Assembly (NCBI RefSeq): GCF_030052815.1
Contig: NC_079498.1
Coordinates: forward strand, 99,218,041 to 99,282,040
DNA: 64,000 nt
DNA from: Hevea brasiliensis
Lineage: Eukaryota > Streptophyta > Magnoliopsida > Malpighiales > Euphorbiaceae
Direction of reading: 5' to 3'
In this document: piece after piece, positions 23,044-34,368 of the stretch
Numbering within the stretch: the first letter of the stretch is position 1
Layout: every line of letters begins with the position of its first letter
Made by a program: the position numbers and the translations under genes
The notes under the pieces: model-generated
Told to the model about the DNA's origin: nothing
Database searches by the model: none
Seen by the model: only the letters and a program-made list of their open reading frames with translations

Positions 23044-25130
23044 TCTGAAAGAAGGCAATTGGTTCAGATAAATCGTATATAACTATAGTAGTCTCCTTGA
23101 TTGCTAGATGTTGCTATGGTATGTTTTTCCACATAATATTCACAATATTTCATATTCCAGGGTTTCTTGGATCTACGATTGACACCATGGATACGGAACT
23201 TTCTAACTCGATGCTTGGCAATAGTCCCTAGTTTAATTGTTGCACTCATTGGTGGCTCTGCTGGTGCTGGAAAGCTAATTATTATTGCATCTGTATGAGT
23301 TGCTTACCTCTAAAACTATTATACTTCTAGAACAATGTGCGTTTTTTCTTTAAATTTTAATCATATTCTGATATGTATACAAGTAATATGCACAGAGAAT
23401 GAACATTAATAAGGTGTGTGTAGTAATATATTTAACTGCCACAGATTGCTTTGCGTATTGTCTGCTCTCAACTTCATAAAGATGCACTACCTGTGCTTAT
23501 CAATGATGTTGCGGAATTTCTTTACTTTTGCAAGATTATGAGATTCTATGGTGATATATGCATATATGGGTGCATCTTAAAATTTGAACTCTTATCTATG
23601 GTGTTTTATGTAATTTTAATTCCATGTTTCATTTTGATTGACCATCAGGTGGAATTTTAACCTTGTGTGCAAGTTTCAAATGATGGCAATAACTTGAAAA
23701 TCTCGGATAATCTTAAAGCACTTTCTTGTCGTGATATTTGTGAGGATGTCTCTGTTCATATTAACGAGTAATGAGTAATGATCATTCTGTTATTGCTTCT
23801 ACCAACTAATTAAATATAGAAAGCAATAAAACCTCTGTTCTTGTTTTTATTATTTTACAGAGTTGTTCTTATGGTTGAATGCAATGTCTATTGTGGATAA
23901 CTACTCTCTCACATAATGCTAGACTTCTGGCTGCATTATCTGTTGTTGAAGAGATTTCTTATTGTCATTCACTTTCTGCAATGCTTTGTAAACACTGAAG
24001 GGCAATGACTTTAGGCTTGTCAAACAGAAAAAAAAAAAAAAAAATCTGTAATTTGTTGTTACAATGATTCCATTTTTGTCTAGACCAAGGGCTAAAATTC
24101 TCATTTGTATCTTACCTTGCAGCAAGTTCACATCTGGTGTTGTTTTGCAGATGATTCTATCATTTGAGCTACCTTTTGCTCTCATTCCACTTCTCAAGTT
24201 CACTAGCTGCAAAACCAAGATGGGGATACACGCCAACTCAACTATGGTATAATGTTATTTTGATCTATGCTTCTTCACTTATTCATTTATACAATTTATT
24301 TAACCATTAAATTTGGAGACTTTGATTTGTCTTGAAAATTTCTCGCCTGACTACTTGGAAGGGTCCTTGTATCCTGCAAAAAATCCTGTTAAGAATAGTA
24401 ATGAAGTATTTGACATTTCCATGGAGACAGACAGCTGTAAAATGCCTGGCTTGAAATATGTTGTGTTTGTTTGGAAACTTTTTATAGAAGTTCTTGCTGT
24501 TTCTTTTTCTTTCTTGTCTTCACCTTCTTTCCCTTGATGTTATTTCCTGATTTTTCTTTTCCTTTGAAATGTTGGACTTGTCAGTCCAGTATTTTTCAAC
24601 AGTAACAAATGCATATAAAGATTTCTTGACAGTGCTTCAATGACCAAAATTGGATAGATTGCTGTTAAAATGTTTTTTTTCAAGCATTCTGGAGATTATT
24701 ACTGCAACATATATCATTATCTTTCAACTGTTATTTCTGCTCCTTAACTTTTCATTATCACTGGTTTATCATTTTTCTTCTTTTACAGATTTCAGCTCTC
24801 ACTTGGATTATTGGTTCCCTGGTCATATCAATAAATATATACTACCTTGCAACTGGCTTCATCAAGATTCTTCTTAATGGCCATTTAGAAGTGGTAGCTG
24901 TTGTTTTTCTTGGAATATTCGGATTTTCAGCTATGGCTGTGTATTTGGCTGCAATTGCTTACTTGGTGTTCCGTAAAAACAAGGAAGCTACTCATCTTCT
25001 GGCACTAACAACACCTGAAAGTCGACAGATGGCCAACGAGTCTTGTGATACATCAATGCATTGTCTCCCTAGAGAAGACATAGTAAGCATGCAGTTACCT
25101 CAAAGAAGGTCTACAGAAGAAGTCAATTGA
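12675..25130 (+). CDS. NRAMP: NRAMP metal-ion transporter, copy A (13 exons)
   Basis: Proton-coupled divalent metal transporter (Fe/Mn-type substrates in this family), a membrane protein with about 12 helices. Coding exons: 12675-12788, 14812-14890, 14983-15023, 15516-15594, 15698-15802, 16076-16185, 21102-21283, 21400-21469, 22305-22478, 22653-22757, 23161-23292, 24151-24246, 24789-25130. They total 1629 nt and encode 542 residues, the usual length for plant NRAMP1/6. All introns are GT-AG with consistent phases. Metal-site motifs are DPGN at residues 61-64 (helix 1) and MPHN at 236-239 (helix 6). The transport signature [19 protein letters not shown] spans 337-355. The N terminus ([20 protein letters not shown]) resembles NRAMP1/6. 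The start is the ATG in the context ACCAATGGCG. Intron 6 (16186-21101) holds a copia element, but its donor and acceptor are intact. I see no stop or frameshift. Plasma membrane or endomembrane location is not shown by sequence. Confidence 0.93.
16280..16284. repeat. Target-site duplication, left, copia
   Basis: TTCAG, repeated at 21022-21026. Copy B has it once at 46957-46961. Confidence 0.93.
16285..16462 (+). repeat. 5' LTR of the copia element
   Basis: 178 bp, TGTTATGG to CTACA. I count 12 differences from the 3' LTR (eight transitions, four transversions), about 6.7%. Confidence 0.94.
16463..16474 (+). other. Primer binding site (tRNA-iMet), copia
   Basis: TGGTATCAGAGC directly follows the 5' LTR, an exact match to the usual plant initiator-Met primer site. 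Confidence 0.93.
16744..17670 (+). pseudogene. Gag of the copia element, frameshifted
   Basis: An N-terminal capsid part with the copia-type [12 protein letters not shown] motif and [12 protein letters not shown], then a frame change near 17190-17210 into [16 protein letters not shown], then another frame change before a CCHC zinc knuckle at 17515-17556 (C-x2-C-x4-H-x4-C). A stop follows the knuckle at 17560-17562. It is non-functional as it stands. Confidence 0.87.
17740..18660 (+). pseudogene. Protease and integrase of the copia element, broken
   Basis: Protease active site [12 protein letters not shown] lies at about 17773-17808 (usual family form DSGAT). A GAG-pre-integrase zinc region (HCRLGHPS...) follows at about 18163-18190. 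The integrase core has [16 protein letters not shown] and RSDNAKEDF, where families have RSDNGxEF, and a Glu in MAERKNR near 18621. A frame change near 18230-18245 and stops after 18553 and near 18586 disrupt the frame. Confidence 0.86.
18661..20302 (+). pseudogene. Reverse transcriptase region of the copia element, broken
   Basis: The first part (18679-19305) is the integrase C-terminal tail and linker, with the family's [16 protein letters not shown] motif. After a frame change near 19260-19300 the RT domain begins with [19 protein letters not shown]. It runs through GCKWVFTVK, the [12 protein letters not shown] motif (usual family form LDVKNAFLHGDL) and the catalytic YVDD box at 19880-19891. 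A stop at 19946-19948 separates it from LKYFLGIEV and the thumb region. Confidence 0.87.
20303..20836 (+). pseudogene. RNase H of the copia element, broken
   Basis: Copia RNase H motifs: [59 protein letters not shown] and [13 protein letters not shown]. Stops occur at 20300-20302, after CFSDAD near 20381, and near 20747. The final TGA is at 20834-20836, overlapping the polypurine tract. Confidence 0.87.
20835..20843 (+). other. Polypurine tract, copia
   Basis: GAGGGGGAG immediately before the 3' LTR. Confidence 0.85.
20844..21021 (+). repeat. 3' LTR of the copia element
   Basis: 178 bp, same length as the 5' LTR with no indels, differing at 12 positions by my count. The target duplication TTCAG follows at 21022. 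Confidence 0.94.
21022..21026. repeat. Target-site duplication, right, copia
   Basis: TTCAG, matching 16280-16284. It continues as intron 6 sequence collinear with copy B. Confidence 0.93.
21719..22116 (+). repeat. 199-bp tandem duplication in NRAMP-A intron 8
   Basis: Two direct copies, the shared block GTATTAGTACATACC starting at 21751 and 21950. Copy B has a single copy at about 47637-47836. The duplication lies wholly within the intron and does not touch its splice sites. Confidence 0.88.
22996..23043 (+). repeat. ACAT/TA/TG compound microsatellite, NRAMP-A intron 10
   Basis: CATA units followed by TA and about 13 TG units. Copy B instead has a TA run at 48711-48736. Confidence 0.85.
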
Positions 25131-25947
25131 TAAGTGGTAGGGTAAGAGTGATTTCCACTGATAAATGGTAGGGTTAGTGAGAGTTCAATAAGTGAGCTTG
25201 GGAGCCTTTATGTAATTGGGCCTGAGAGCCTTGATTTGTTTTTGGGCTTCAAACCTTGTATTAATAAATCCTACCATCTTGCAAAAAAAAAAAAAAAAAA
25301 AAAAAAACTCTTGTATAGGTAACTTACGGAGTTTTTGGCTCTAAGGAGAGTATCAGCCGAAACTTCTTGGAGCAGAAAAAGTGCTGCTCTCTGAGGTGGA
25401 TTTTCCATGCTAGCAAAGGAAGAAGAATCTCTTCTTTTGGGTGGTCCAAAACAAGGTGCAATCTTTGTCCAACTTGGTGTATTCCTTTGGGATTTTCTTT
25501 CTTAACATCATGTGAAGATTCACTACAATCCTGGACCGTATATAATTCCTATAACACGTGATTATGTATGGAATTAGAATACAAGGTTGATCTTGAATTA
25601 AATATGTATGTAATACATGGTTATAGCCATTATTAATTTCAGACTTTTCTTGACTAAACTCGATTCACCACAAGTCCAAGACAAAAAATATATGGTAGAG
25701 CTCATCTATTAATACATGGATGCTACATGATTGTATTTTAAATTTATGATAAATTAAGTTTAGGCAAAAATTTTCAATTAATTCCTACACAACTAAAAGT
25801 GTTAACACGGATCTTAAACTACACCAATTATTAAGAGTCTTGGCTGCAGCAGAATTGCTCTTCTTACTAACATCAGTGGGATAAGTTGCCAAATTTGATG
25901 CCACCCCTTTGAAGGCAAACCTCTCTATTCCAGCTATCACTAATTCA

Positions 25948-25980
<33 letters not shown>

Positions 25981-26236
25981 TTGAATAAGTTTGAATTAAT
26001 TAATCAATTTCATCAAAAGAAGCAAAATTAAGCTGATTTTACCTATGAGGAGAAAGCAAGACTTGTGAGTCCTTTTGTTCTCTGACCACCAGCAATAATT
26101 ATCACATTCTGATGATACAAACTCAAAATTTCATGCAACATAGTTCGCATAACAGTGTCACATCTTTACTTCTGGGCTTATCAAAAGAAAAGAAAAACGG
26201 TGTCAGATCTTTAATTATACTTTATTTGGAAGCTAT
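25131..26236. other. 3' flank of NRAMP-A
   Basis: Contains the 3' UTR, a ~70-bp block at 25322-25392 that recurs 7.4 kb downstream, and an AAT microsatellite at 25947-25980 (longer in copy B). No other gene is seen. Confidence 0.6.
25263..25268 (+). terminator. Polyadenylation signal of NRAMP-A
   Basis: AATAAA lies 132 bases after the stop codon, followed 15 bases later by a run of about 25 A residues (25283-25307). The genomic A-run is only 8 long in copy B (from 50952), so it is a length-variable tract, not a retroposed tail; the gene retains all its introns. Confidence 0.6.
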
Positions 26237-27210
26237 TGATAAGTCGTATTTTAATGTATAAATTTATGTGCTTTTATTTATTTATTTTACTTATTTTTAA
26301 TTAATTTTATTTAGTTTTTGTTATTTGTTTAGTTTTTACTTTTTAGTATTTATTTTTTAGTCAATTTAGGACTTCTATTTTTTTTTTTTTTTTTGTATTT
26401 TTAGTAGGAAAGATTCCAATTTGAGCTAGAAAAGATTACAAATTTGCTATGTTTGAAAGCATATTTTTGTTGATCAAAATTTGTCCAGAATTTGGCCATA
26501 GGCAAGGTCATGGCGCAGACACAGCATGGCCATGTGGGATGAGCTATACAAATTTTAATTACTAATCTGACTGGGTTTTTAATGCTTACTTGGAGAAGAG
26601 TCACCTAAGGTTGAAAGAAGTCTAAATAAGTAGAGATTACCTTATTTAAGAAGGAAAGAAGAGGAAAATCAGGAATCGACTTGGAATGGGAGTCTAAGAA
26701 GAGGTCCCTAACCACTCAATTGGGAGCAAGAGGGAGAAGATTTCTACATATTGAAGCTTAAAAATGCACCCACAATTAGAGTTTGATCTTTATTATTGTT
26801 CTTTAAGTTTTCATGATATATTTTCTTCTTTTTTCTTGTTCTACCATCTCTAGTGTGATGACCCAACCTTGGAAAGCGGTCCAATGAGGGCGGGGAGTGA
26901 CATAAAAGAGTAAACTCCCTGTAGGCTTCTAGGATGGCGAGGCTACCTATAGTAGTGGAATACGGGGCACAGTAATGAATCAAATCATACATTGAAATGG
27001 GAAAACCTAATCACTAAAGGCGCTTTTTGATGGAATGGCCTGGAGAGTTGGAAGAACTCCAGGGTTAAGCTTACTCGCTTGAGAGAAATGTTAGGATGGG
27101 TGACCTCCTGGGAGTTCTCCATTCTATCTATGAGACAAAACCGCGAAGCTCAGGATGGGGTGAGCCAAAGTGGACAATTCCTCTAATGGTTAGAGCAAGG
27201 GCATTACAGA

Positions 27211-27222
27211 TGGTATCAGAGC
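27211..27222 (+). other. Primer binding site of the TRIM-like element, copy A
   Basis: TGGTATCAGAGC two bases after the 355-bp LTR. Confidence 0.85.
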
Positions 27223-27309
27223 CCGGCCCCCCCTCTAGTAGATGTGTGGTTCGAGGACGAACCAGGTGGAAGCTGGTGGGCCTGTGACGACCCGATCCAG
27301 GAAATCGGT

Positions 27310-28759
27310 TTATAGGTGAGGGAGCGTGAGGCATAGTGTCATCCAATAGAATTATATAAAATGCATCAGGTAATACCCAGGAAAGATGGTGGAGTCACAA
27401 TGGTCTCACTTAAGTACCACCTCCTTAGACAATATTTCCTAGACATGCACTTCATACAATTCTAATAAAATCAAAGTACTGGTAAGTACCGTCTTCCCAT
27501 AATATTACCACGGTACTAAGGATTTATGCCACGAAGGTATAGATAGACAGGAGTCACCACCCGGATAATAACCAGGACATATTCAGTTTTTCTTCCGAGA
27601 GTCATGAATGACAACTTACTCCTTGCAGAATTTCTATAATCCTCATTATCATAGCCCAATGTTTAGGTTCGGGATAGTGGGTACGTAAAGGGAAGGTGTT
27701 AGGCACCCCTTACACCTGGTCTAACCTCGTTAATTCGAGTGCCAGTCCTCTACTAATATTTCTAGAAGTCTTGTTTATTATTCTTTTATTAAACTTTATC
27801 CTAAAAATGCAATTTTAATTCTACACACGCAAGTAATTCACAAAAGGGTTGTTGTTTACAAAAAATTTTCATGCATAAGTAATTCCTATCTATGGGGTTG
27901 ATAATTTTTAAATGATATTTACCAGATGACTAAAATTAATTTATTATTGAGAATTTAATTTACAAACAAATTCAATATAAAAATAAACCTAAGTTTTTAT
28001 TTCACCTAATTAATTGATTCACCAAGTTATCATAAGGATAATTAAACTAAATTAATTATGTTGTACATGTGTAATTTATTCTAATATCACATAAGGCCCG
28101 AACAATCACAACCTAATAAAGATTTCTAATATGAAAATTTATTTTATAATTACCAGGTATTAAATTAAATTTATTTTACATGCAAATGTTAGTTTAATTT
28201 ACAAACAAGATGAATTTTAATTTACAAAATATTTATTTAAATTAATTACATGCAAAAGTCAGTTAAATTAAAAACAAAGTTAATTTTAATTACCAAATAA
28301 AAATCCTATTATTACTGCAATTTCATGCTAATGGTTATTCTAGGAATTTAGGATTGCTTACTTGTTAGTAATTGCAATTGCCATTGGGGCAAGCTACCCT
28401 TAAAAAAGGGTATTCTCTTCTAGTATGACAATGATATCTCTGGCTTACTCCTTTTAGCTCCATTTAAGCTCCACGTAAATATCCTATTTGGTACTTACCT
28501 TAGGACTACTTACTAATTTTATTTGTAATAAAAATAAAGAAACTAAAAAGTAAAGAAACTAAAGAAAATAAGAAAATACTAATAACAATTCACATTGGAT
28601 TCTAACTCTAGTCTCCTAAGGAGTTAAAATTCCTAACTAGTTATAACTACCTTAGGGTTTAGGTCTTGTAACATGATCCAAACACTTCATAACACTTCTT
28701 GAATTAAGAGAATTCAAAAAAATAAATTAAATATCAATTAGAACTCAAGAACGCACAAG

Positions 28760-28794
<35 letters not shown>

Positions 28795-30305
28795 AATTCT
28801 GACAGATTGACAGTAGCAAGAAATTTGATTTTTGAAAAATAGTTAGACAAGCCTAAAAATCTTGAAAAATTTACAGAAGATAGCCAAAACATCATACAAC
28901 ATCATAAAATTCATAGATTAAACAAAACTCTAGCCAAATAATCTACACAAATCATAAATTTTCCTAATAATAGAATTACACTACTTTTTTGTAAAATTCA
29001 TAACTCACCAACCATAACAGATACGAATGCGAAAGTAATTGGAAAAGATTCACAAGATTCCAAACTTAATTTTAGACACCATATTCACACAACAATATTA
29101 AGAAACAAGGGAGATATGGGCTCTACAAGTCGGATATTCTGCAAATCAGATTTTACAGGAACCCTAATTTCAAACAGTCATAACTTACAAAATATTAAAG
29201 TTTTTTTAGTGATTATTGAGCCTAAAATTAATAGAATTTCGTGTAGAATATGAATATAATTTTTTCAAATTTTTTACAGATTCAGAAAATAACAAAATAA
29301 TAATAAAAATATAAGAGATAAAAAACTGAACATGTGCAGAGTTGTGTATCCCTCAAATTAAATATGATTACATGATCTATATAAACATACAAAATAAATT
29401 AGAAACAAGGAACATAGAATTAAATATTACATGGCATAGATCTTAATAAGAAAATAAAAGAACTAACATTCAAGAAATATCGCAAGAAAGAAAGAAGAGC
29501 TAAAAGAATTTTGACTATTTCTCTCTTAAATTTTTTTTCCTTTTTTTTTTTTCTTCTCCTCCTCCTTTTCTTCTCTTCTCCAGTAGGGTATTTATAGGGT
29601 TTTGGGAGAGAGGTGTGATAGGGTTTGGGGTCCTAGGGTGATAAAGTTCAAATAAATTAAACAACTAGAATTACAGAATTTGGGTGAGACTGAAATATGG
29701 AAGAAGTGTTTCAACCAATAGGAAGAGAGGGGAAGGGGAAGGCACCAATAGGGAGTGAGGAAGAGGTGTGGTAGGGTTTGAAGTTCTAGTGTGATAAGGT
29801 TCAGATAACTTAAACAACTGGGATTGAGGAATTTGGGTGAGACTGGAATATGGGTGAGGTATTCCAACCAATAGAAAGAGAGGAAAAAGAGGTGGCACCA
29901 ATAGGAAGTGAGTGAAGCCAAAGTGGGAGAGAGAGTTTGTATGGAAGAGGGATAGAGAAAAAGATATTTTCTTATTTTAATTTTTAAAAAATAAATTAAA
30001 TGGGTCATATTTAAAATTTCTAACTAGACTTTCTTAGGCCCATGAGGCCCAATTAAGCTTAATTAGGTATATTTAAAAACTACTCATATTAAATTTAAAT
30101 AAAATAAAATTTTATTTAAATTTAATTAAATTCATTTTTCAAAAAAATATTATTTTATTTATTTATTTTTTTTTTTTCAAGATCATGCCACGGAATTAAT
30201 AATTCAGCTCTATGCCTCCAATTACATCTTACAGTTATATAATTTTTTATTATTGGGTTTTCCACAGTCTCAATGCACATACTCATTACAAAATAAGGGT
30301 CTACA
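27310..30305 (-). mobile_element. 3.0-kb non-coding LTR-like insertion in the TRIM 3' LTR, copy A
   Basis: A 2996-bp block flanked by CGGT (27306-27309) and CGAT (30306-30309); copy B has CGGT on both sides. On the minus strand it begins TGTAGAC and has a TATA-like box (complement of 29588-29598). It ends with a stretch resembling the GGTGCCTAACACCTTCCC region of Tat/Ogre-type LTRs (recalled, not checked). The other end is not CA, so a complete solo LTR is not proven. No coding region is visible. A TA microsatellite lies at about 28761-28792. Confidence 0.55.
29611..29916. repeat. Two tandem 153-bp units, copy A
   Basis: GTGATAGGGTTTGGGG at 29614 and GTGGTAGGGTTTGAAG at 29767 begin two diverged direct units, each with an ACCAATAGGAAG-type block. 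The same pair occurs in copy B near 55270-55580. It explains the Leu/Ser/Pro-rich minus-strand open frames here. Confidence 0.75.
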
Positions 30306-31363
30306 CGATCCAATGAGGGCGGGGAGTAGCATAAAAGAGTAAACTCTTGGCAGGCTTTTAGGATGGCGAGACTACTTAGGGTAGTAGAATGTGGGGCACA
30401 GGAATGAATCGAATCATACATTGAAATGGGAAAAACTAATCACTAGAGGCGCCATTTGGTGGAATGGTCTGGAGAGTTGGAAGAACTCTGGGATTAAGTG
30501 TGCTCGCTTGAGAGAAATGCCAGGATGGGTGTTCTCCTGGGAAGTTCTCCATTCCACCTATGGGAAAAAACCGTGAGGCTCAGAATAGGCTAAGCCAAAG
30601 CGGATAATTCCTCTAGTGGTTGGAGCAAGGGCGTTACATTTAGGCTGAAGTAGACCATTTTGTAAGGAAATGATGGATCATAAACCTATGTTATGATTTC
30701 TTTCTAATTCAACGCATTAATTTTATTTTCATAAGATTATGCAATATTTGATCTTAATGCTTTGTGTTTATTCAATTGATTGATTGTTCTAATGAGATTT
30801 GAACAGAGAAGCTATAATTAATTTCTCTTTTAAATGCATAATTAATTTCTAGAAAGATTATTGCATATCACATTAGGACTAAGCTACCTTAAGAAGGACC
30901 CTAGAAATAGTGTGTGGTTTGTTTAATTCCTAACCAAAGAGGACGAATTAATTGTAAGAGATTCATGTTCTTTATGCATCTAGATTCTTACTACCCTAAT
31001 AAGGGCCATTAATTTAGATGAATATTCGACTTGAAAAAGACAAGTGGCCATATTCAATCTTACCATCTCATTGTGTAAAACTTATATTGAATTAGTTATT
31101 TGCATAGGTGAAGGTGAAATCTGACCCTAACACTTTTATCATAAAAAGTTTATTTAATTAATTTAATTATTTACTTCTATTTTTATTGTTAGTTTTTATT
31201 TTAGTTAAATTCAAAATTATCAATTTCTCAAATAACATTTGGGTAGTATTAGCTTAATTGCAAATGACAATTTTGATCCTCGTGGGACAATACTTTTTCT
31301 CATCACTTTATTACTTGAACGACTAGTACACTTGGTAGTGTTAACTATAATGCATCAAGTTTT

Positions 31364-31381
31364 TACCACCATTGCCGGGGA
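31364..31381 (+). other. Degenerate tRNA-Asp primer site, Athila-like element, copy A
   Basis: TACCACCATTGCCGGGGA after AGTTT following the LTR end. The family consensus recalled is TGGCGCCGTTGCCGGGGA. Copy B (57035-57052) keeps more of it. Confidence 0.72.
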
Positions 31382-31438
31382 TCATAAGTTTATTTGTAGT
31401 TGATTTTACATTACTTGTTAATTTGAAAATTTTAATTT

Positions 31439-32489
31439 GTGTTTTGTTTTTCTTTTATTTTTTTTATTCTAATATTACTTATTTGTTTTCTTGTGAGATA
31501 CCTCAAGATGCTTCATCAACAAGTATTCACAAGTTTTATTCAACAATACTTAGAGCCATTATATGCCGTTTGGAGAAGGTTTAATGAATTGGTAGAACAA
31601 TTTTCAAATCACAGTTTCTCAAATCAGTTTGTTATGTTTTGTTTCTACAATGAATTGGATGATGCTACGAGATGTTGGGTGGATAATGAAGCTTGTGCAA
31701 CTGGTGTTCAGCTTTAACATAGAAGCCATGAGGAAGTACTTCACCTGTTGAATTTGACTATCAATGTTGGAATCCTTTACTGTAGGATTGGAGTCACCAA
31801 TACCCTCCATATACTTCTCACCTTATTATTACAGACCATCCATTTGGAGATCAAGAGAAAAATTTGCAATTTGAAGAGTTGTCAAATCTATTGGAAATTT
31901 TTATTAGTAAATCTAAAGTGAGCAATGAAATTTTTAGTGGTCCAATGGTGAACAATGGAGTGTTGCTTTATTATAAGGAATTATACACTCAAGGTGAGGA
32001 AAGTGAGTTGAAGTATGAGGAAGCTTCATGGAAAGATAAGCCTCAATTGAAAGAACAAGAATCCTCAGGAGTTGAGTCATCAAGAGAGTTCCCACATAAA
32101 GATGAGCTAAAAATAGAGTTCGTGGATGAGATAAAAAAAAAAAAAAAGAGACCATTGATTTGTGTTCATCGATGGTACTAATATATACACCACCTAAAGA
32201 TCCTTACTTTTCAGTGACACCACCTTCACTATGCTACTTCTTCTATGAGCTAAAGCAAAAATTAGAAATTTCTCTCCTATCTCATTGTTTAAGGCCAAGT
32301 GTTGTTTGTGCTATAGGCAAAATTCTTTCAAATTTAGCCAGACTTGAGGGCATCATATATAAAGAGTCATATGTGGTGTTATATGACACCTATGTTGAAA
32401 GGAAGCCACTCTTTGATGATCCACTCTTTAGTTTTATGCCATTAATTTTTATTTTTATTTTAACTTCCTTATATTTCTTAAAATTGTAG
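31439..32489 (+). pseudogene. Gag-like frames of the Athila-like element, copy A
   Basis: The first part carries a retrotransposon gag pattern (WRRFNELVEQFSNHSF, then FYNELDDATRCWVD). It is cut by a TAA at 31715-31717 where copy B reads Leu. A Glu/Lys-rich frame (31864-32181) follows, then a third frame (32160-32489) after a poly-A run. No enzyme domain is present. Assignment to gag is by residue pattern only. Confidence 0.6.
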
Positions 32490-32736
32490 GTTTTTATCGA
32501 TTTTATTTAGTTTATTTTAATCAAATTTACTTTTTTTGGGGGTTATTTTTGTAGGTCAAAAGTTTGGAAAAGTCTGTAGAAAAAGCATGTGAATAGTATC
32601 AAAATTACAGTAGAGTGAATTCCTAGCAAAAAGTGCAGCAGAGTTTTAGGCACATGTATGCCTGTGCCCTGGGCACAGCCTTACCCATGTGCAGGTGCCT
32701 TACGGAGTTTTTGGCTCTATAGGAGAGTAGCAGCCG

Positions 32737-34363
32737 TGATGTGGCCCAACCGCAAATGCACGGGTCATACAAGTAATACAGTAAAGATATCGTTCCCATG
32801 AGGAGTTGAGTTAATGATTGAATTTTTGATATAAAAGTTGACTAAATCGAAGTATTTTTGAAATTAAAGTAATGAATTGATGGGTATTGAGAATGTGAAA
32901 TCTATATGTGCAAAATTAATATTCTATTCATCAATGTATTAATTAAACTAAAATTGCATCAAATTGAAATAAGCAAGTTCAAATATGGCAAGATTCTAAA
33001 ATGGCAAACAATTAAATTCAATTGAAAATTAGCAATGATAAAAAGGCGATTCCGGAGTTCGGGATTTCATATTCGAGCTATTTTGGGATTTTTAATTGGT
33101 TATCCAATCTTGTGAAACTTATGGGTTTTAAGGAGATTAATTCTTAAATCCTTTGAATTCTCTTTCGAGTGAGACAAAGAGTGCCTTAATCAATCTAATC
33201 CTACTTTCGTGGACTTAGAATTAATTAAGACCCATTAAGTTCTTTAATTAATCTGTGAATCCTCTTAATCCTTAGCCTATTTCTAGGTCCAAGTTAATTA
33301 AGTCCGATTTCTTGATTATCTATTACAAGGCCTTCTCCTTTCGGTGCTTCAACCATGGATTAAGAACATCACTTAATGGGATCCTACACTAAGCATGTCA
33401 TTAAGCACACAAGAAATGAATAAAACTCATTAAGACCACAAAATATGGATTACCCCATCAAAATCCACAAAATATCTCAAATATTACAACCCTTACTCCA
33501 GAATCAAAGGTAAAACTACTCACTATCCATAATGCTTACAAGATATATTGAGTTTAAATGGAAATAAAGCTTTAATCTAAGCTAAGGAATAAGAAATTAA
33601 ACACTAGAAATGTAGAAAAATGTAAGGAAAGAAAGAAATCTGCAAATCTTGGTTGAAAATGGTGTGGAAGGTGAAAGTGTCTCCTCAAATTCTGCCTCTC
33701 TTCTCCTTTCCTTTTCTGCTCCTTTTTTTGCTCCCCTCTAAAATGGGAAAATGAGACTATTTATAGCATTTTTCTGACATGGAGCCCTAAAATGGTATGT
33801 TCTAGGAGGAATTATCTGAGGGAATCTTCTGCCAGCTCATTAATGAACTCTTTATGGGACTGCATAAGTGGACTGCATAAGTTATGCAGTCCCTTATGCA
33901 GTTTTCGGCTGATTCTGGTTCACTTATGCGAAACTGCATGACTTGGTGCATAGGCTATGCACAATTCCGTGAAGGTGCATAAGGGAGGCGAGAATGTGCA
34001 TAAGCTATGCAGTCTCCTTATGCACATTTCGGCAGGTATTGGAATAGTGATTTTTCTCCTTATGCAGATCTGCATAGCTTATGCGGCAAGTTATGCACAA
34101 TTTGGTCAATGCATATTTCAGCTTGAAAACTTGTTTTTGACATCTTTGGCTGTAGAAGTCACTCCTCAATGGCAAAATTTCTCTTCAGTCCTTCAAAAAT
34201 ACCATTTTTTCCTACAAAACAAAGTAAAAGATACAAATTAATCCAAAATCGACAATTATGGAAAACTAACTAAATAACTAATGAAATTAGCTAAAAGTGA
34301 CTAATAATCAAATAAAATAGCTATGAAATTAAACCTAAATGATTATGCAAAATGTATGCATCA
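32737..34363 (-). mobile_element. Solo LTR, Athila/Tat-like, copy A only
   Basis: 1627 bp from TGATGTGG to ATGCATCA, flanked by the 5-bp duplication AGCCG (32732-32736 and 34364-34368). Copy B has the uninterrupted site at 58407-58411. It contains no internal region or second LTR, so it is the product of LTR-LTR recombination. A TATA box on the complement of about 33756-33767 and the GTGCATTTGCGG-type end sequence indicate minus orientation. Upstream of that box (33860-34112) is a dense cluster of TGCATAAG/CTTATGCA motifs. Confidence 0.86.
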
Positions 34364-34368
34364 AGCCG

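Larger units (their letters stand above)
26854..30638 (+). mobile_element. TRIM-like mini LTR element nested in the Athila-like LTR, copy A
   Basis: The 5' LTR is 26854-27208 (355 bp, starts TGTGATGACC, ends GTTACA/ATTACA). A 74-bp internal part with an iMet primer site follows at 27211-27222. The 3' LTR starts at 27283, is interrupted at 27310-30305 by another insertion, and resumes to 30638. Flanking target duplications are TCTAG at 26849-26853 and TTTAG at 30639-30643 (TCTAG on both sides in copy B). It has no coding capacity. Confidence 0.82.
26237..32698 (+). mobile_element. Athila/Tat-like Ty3 element, gag-only remnant, copy A
   Basis: The 5' LTR starts TGATAAGTC at 26237 and ends TGCATCA at 31357; it is about 1.33 kb once the nested insertion is removed. 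A degenerate tRNA-Asp primer site follows, then gag-like frames up to about 32489. No protease, RT or integrase and no matching 3' LTR were found, so this is a truncated or non-autonomous copy. The end is set where a block shared with the NRAMP 3' flank begins; the true 3' border is unclear. The same element is in copy B, so it predates the duplication. Confidence 0.68.

Noticed and set aside
25283..25307. Poly(A) after AATAAA as a sign of a retroposed gene
   Set aside because: The gene keeps 12 coding introns and copy B has only 8 A residues there; it is a variable genomic A-tract.
29592..30008. 138-residue minus-strand open frame
   Set aside because: Low-complexity Leu/Ser/Pro-rich translation of two tandem 153-bp units inside a non-coding LTR-like block.
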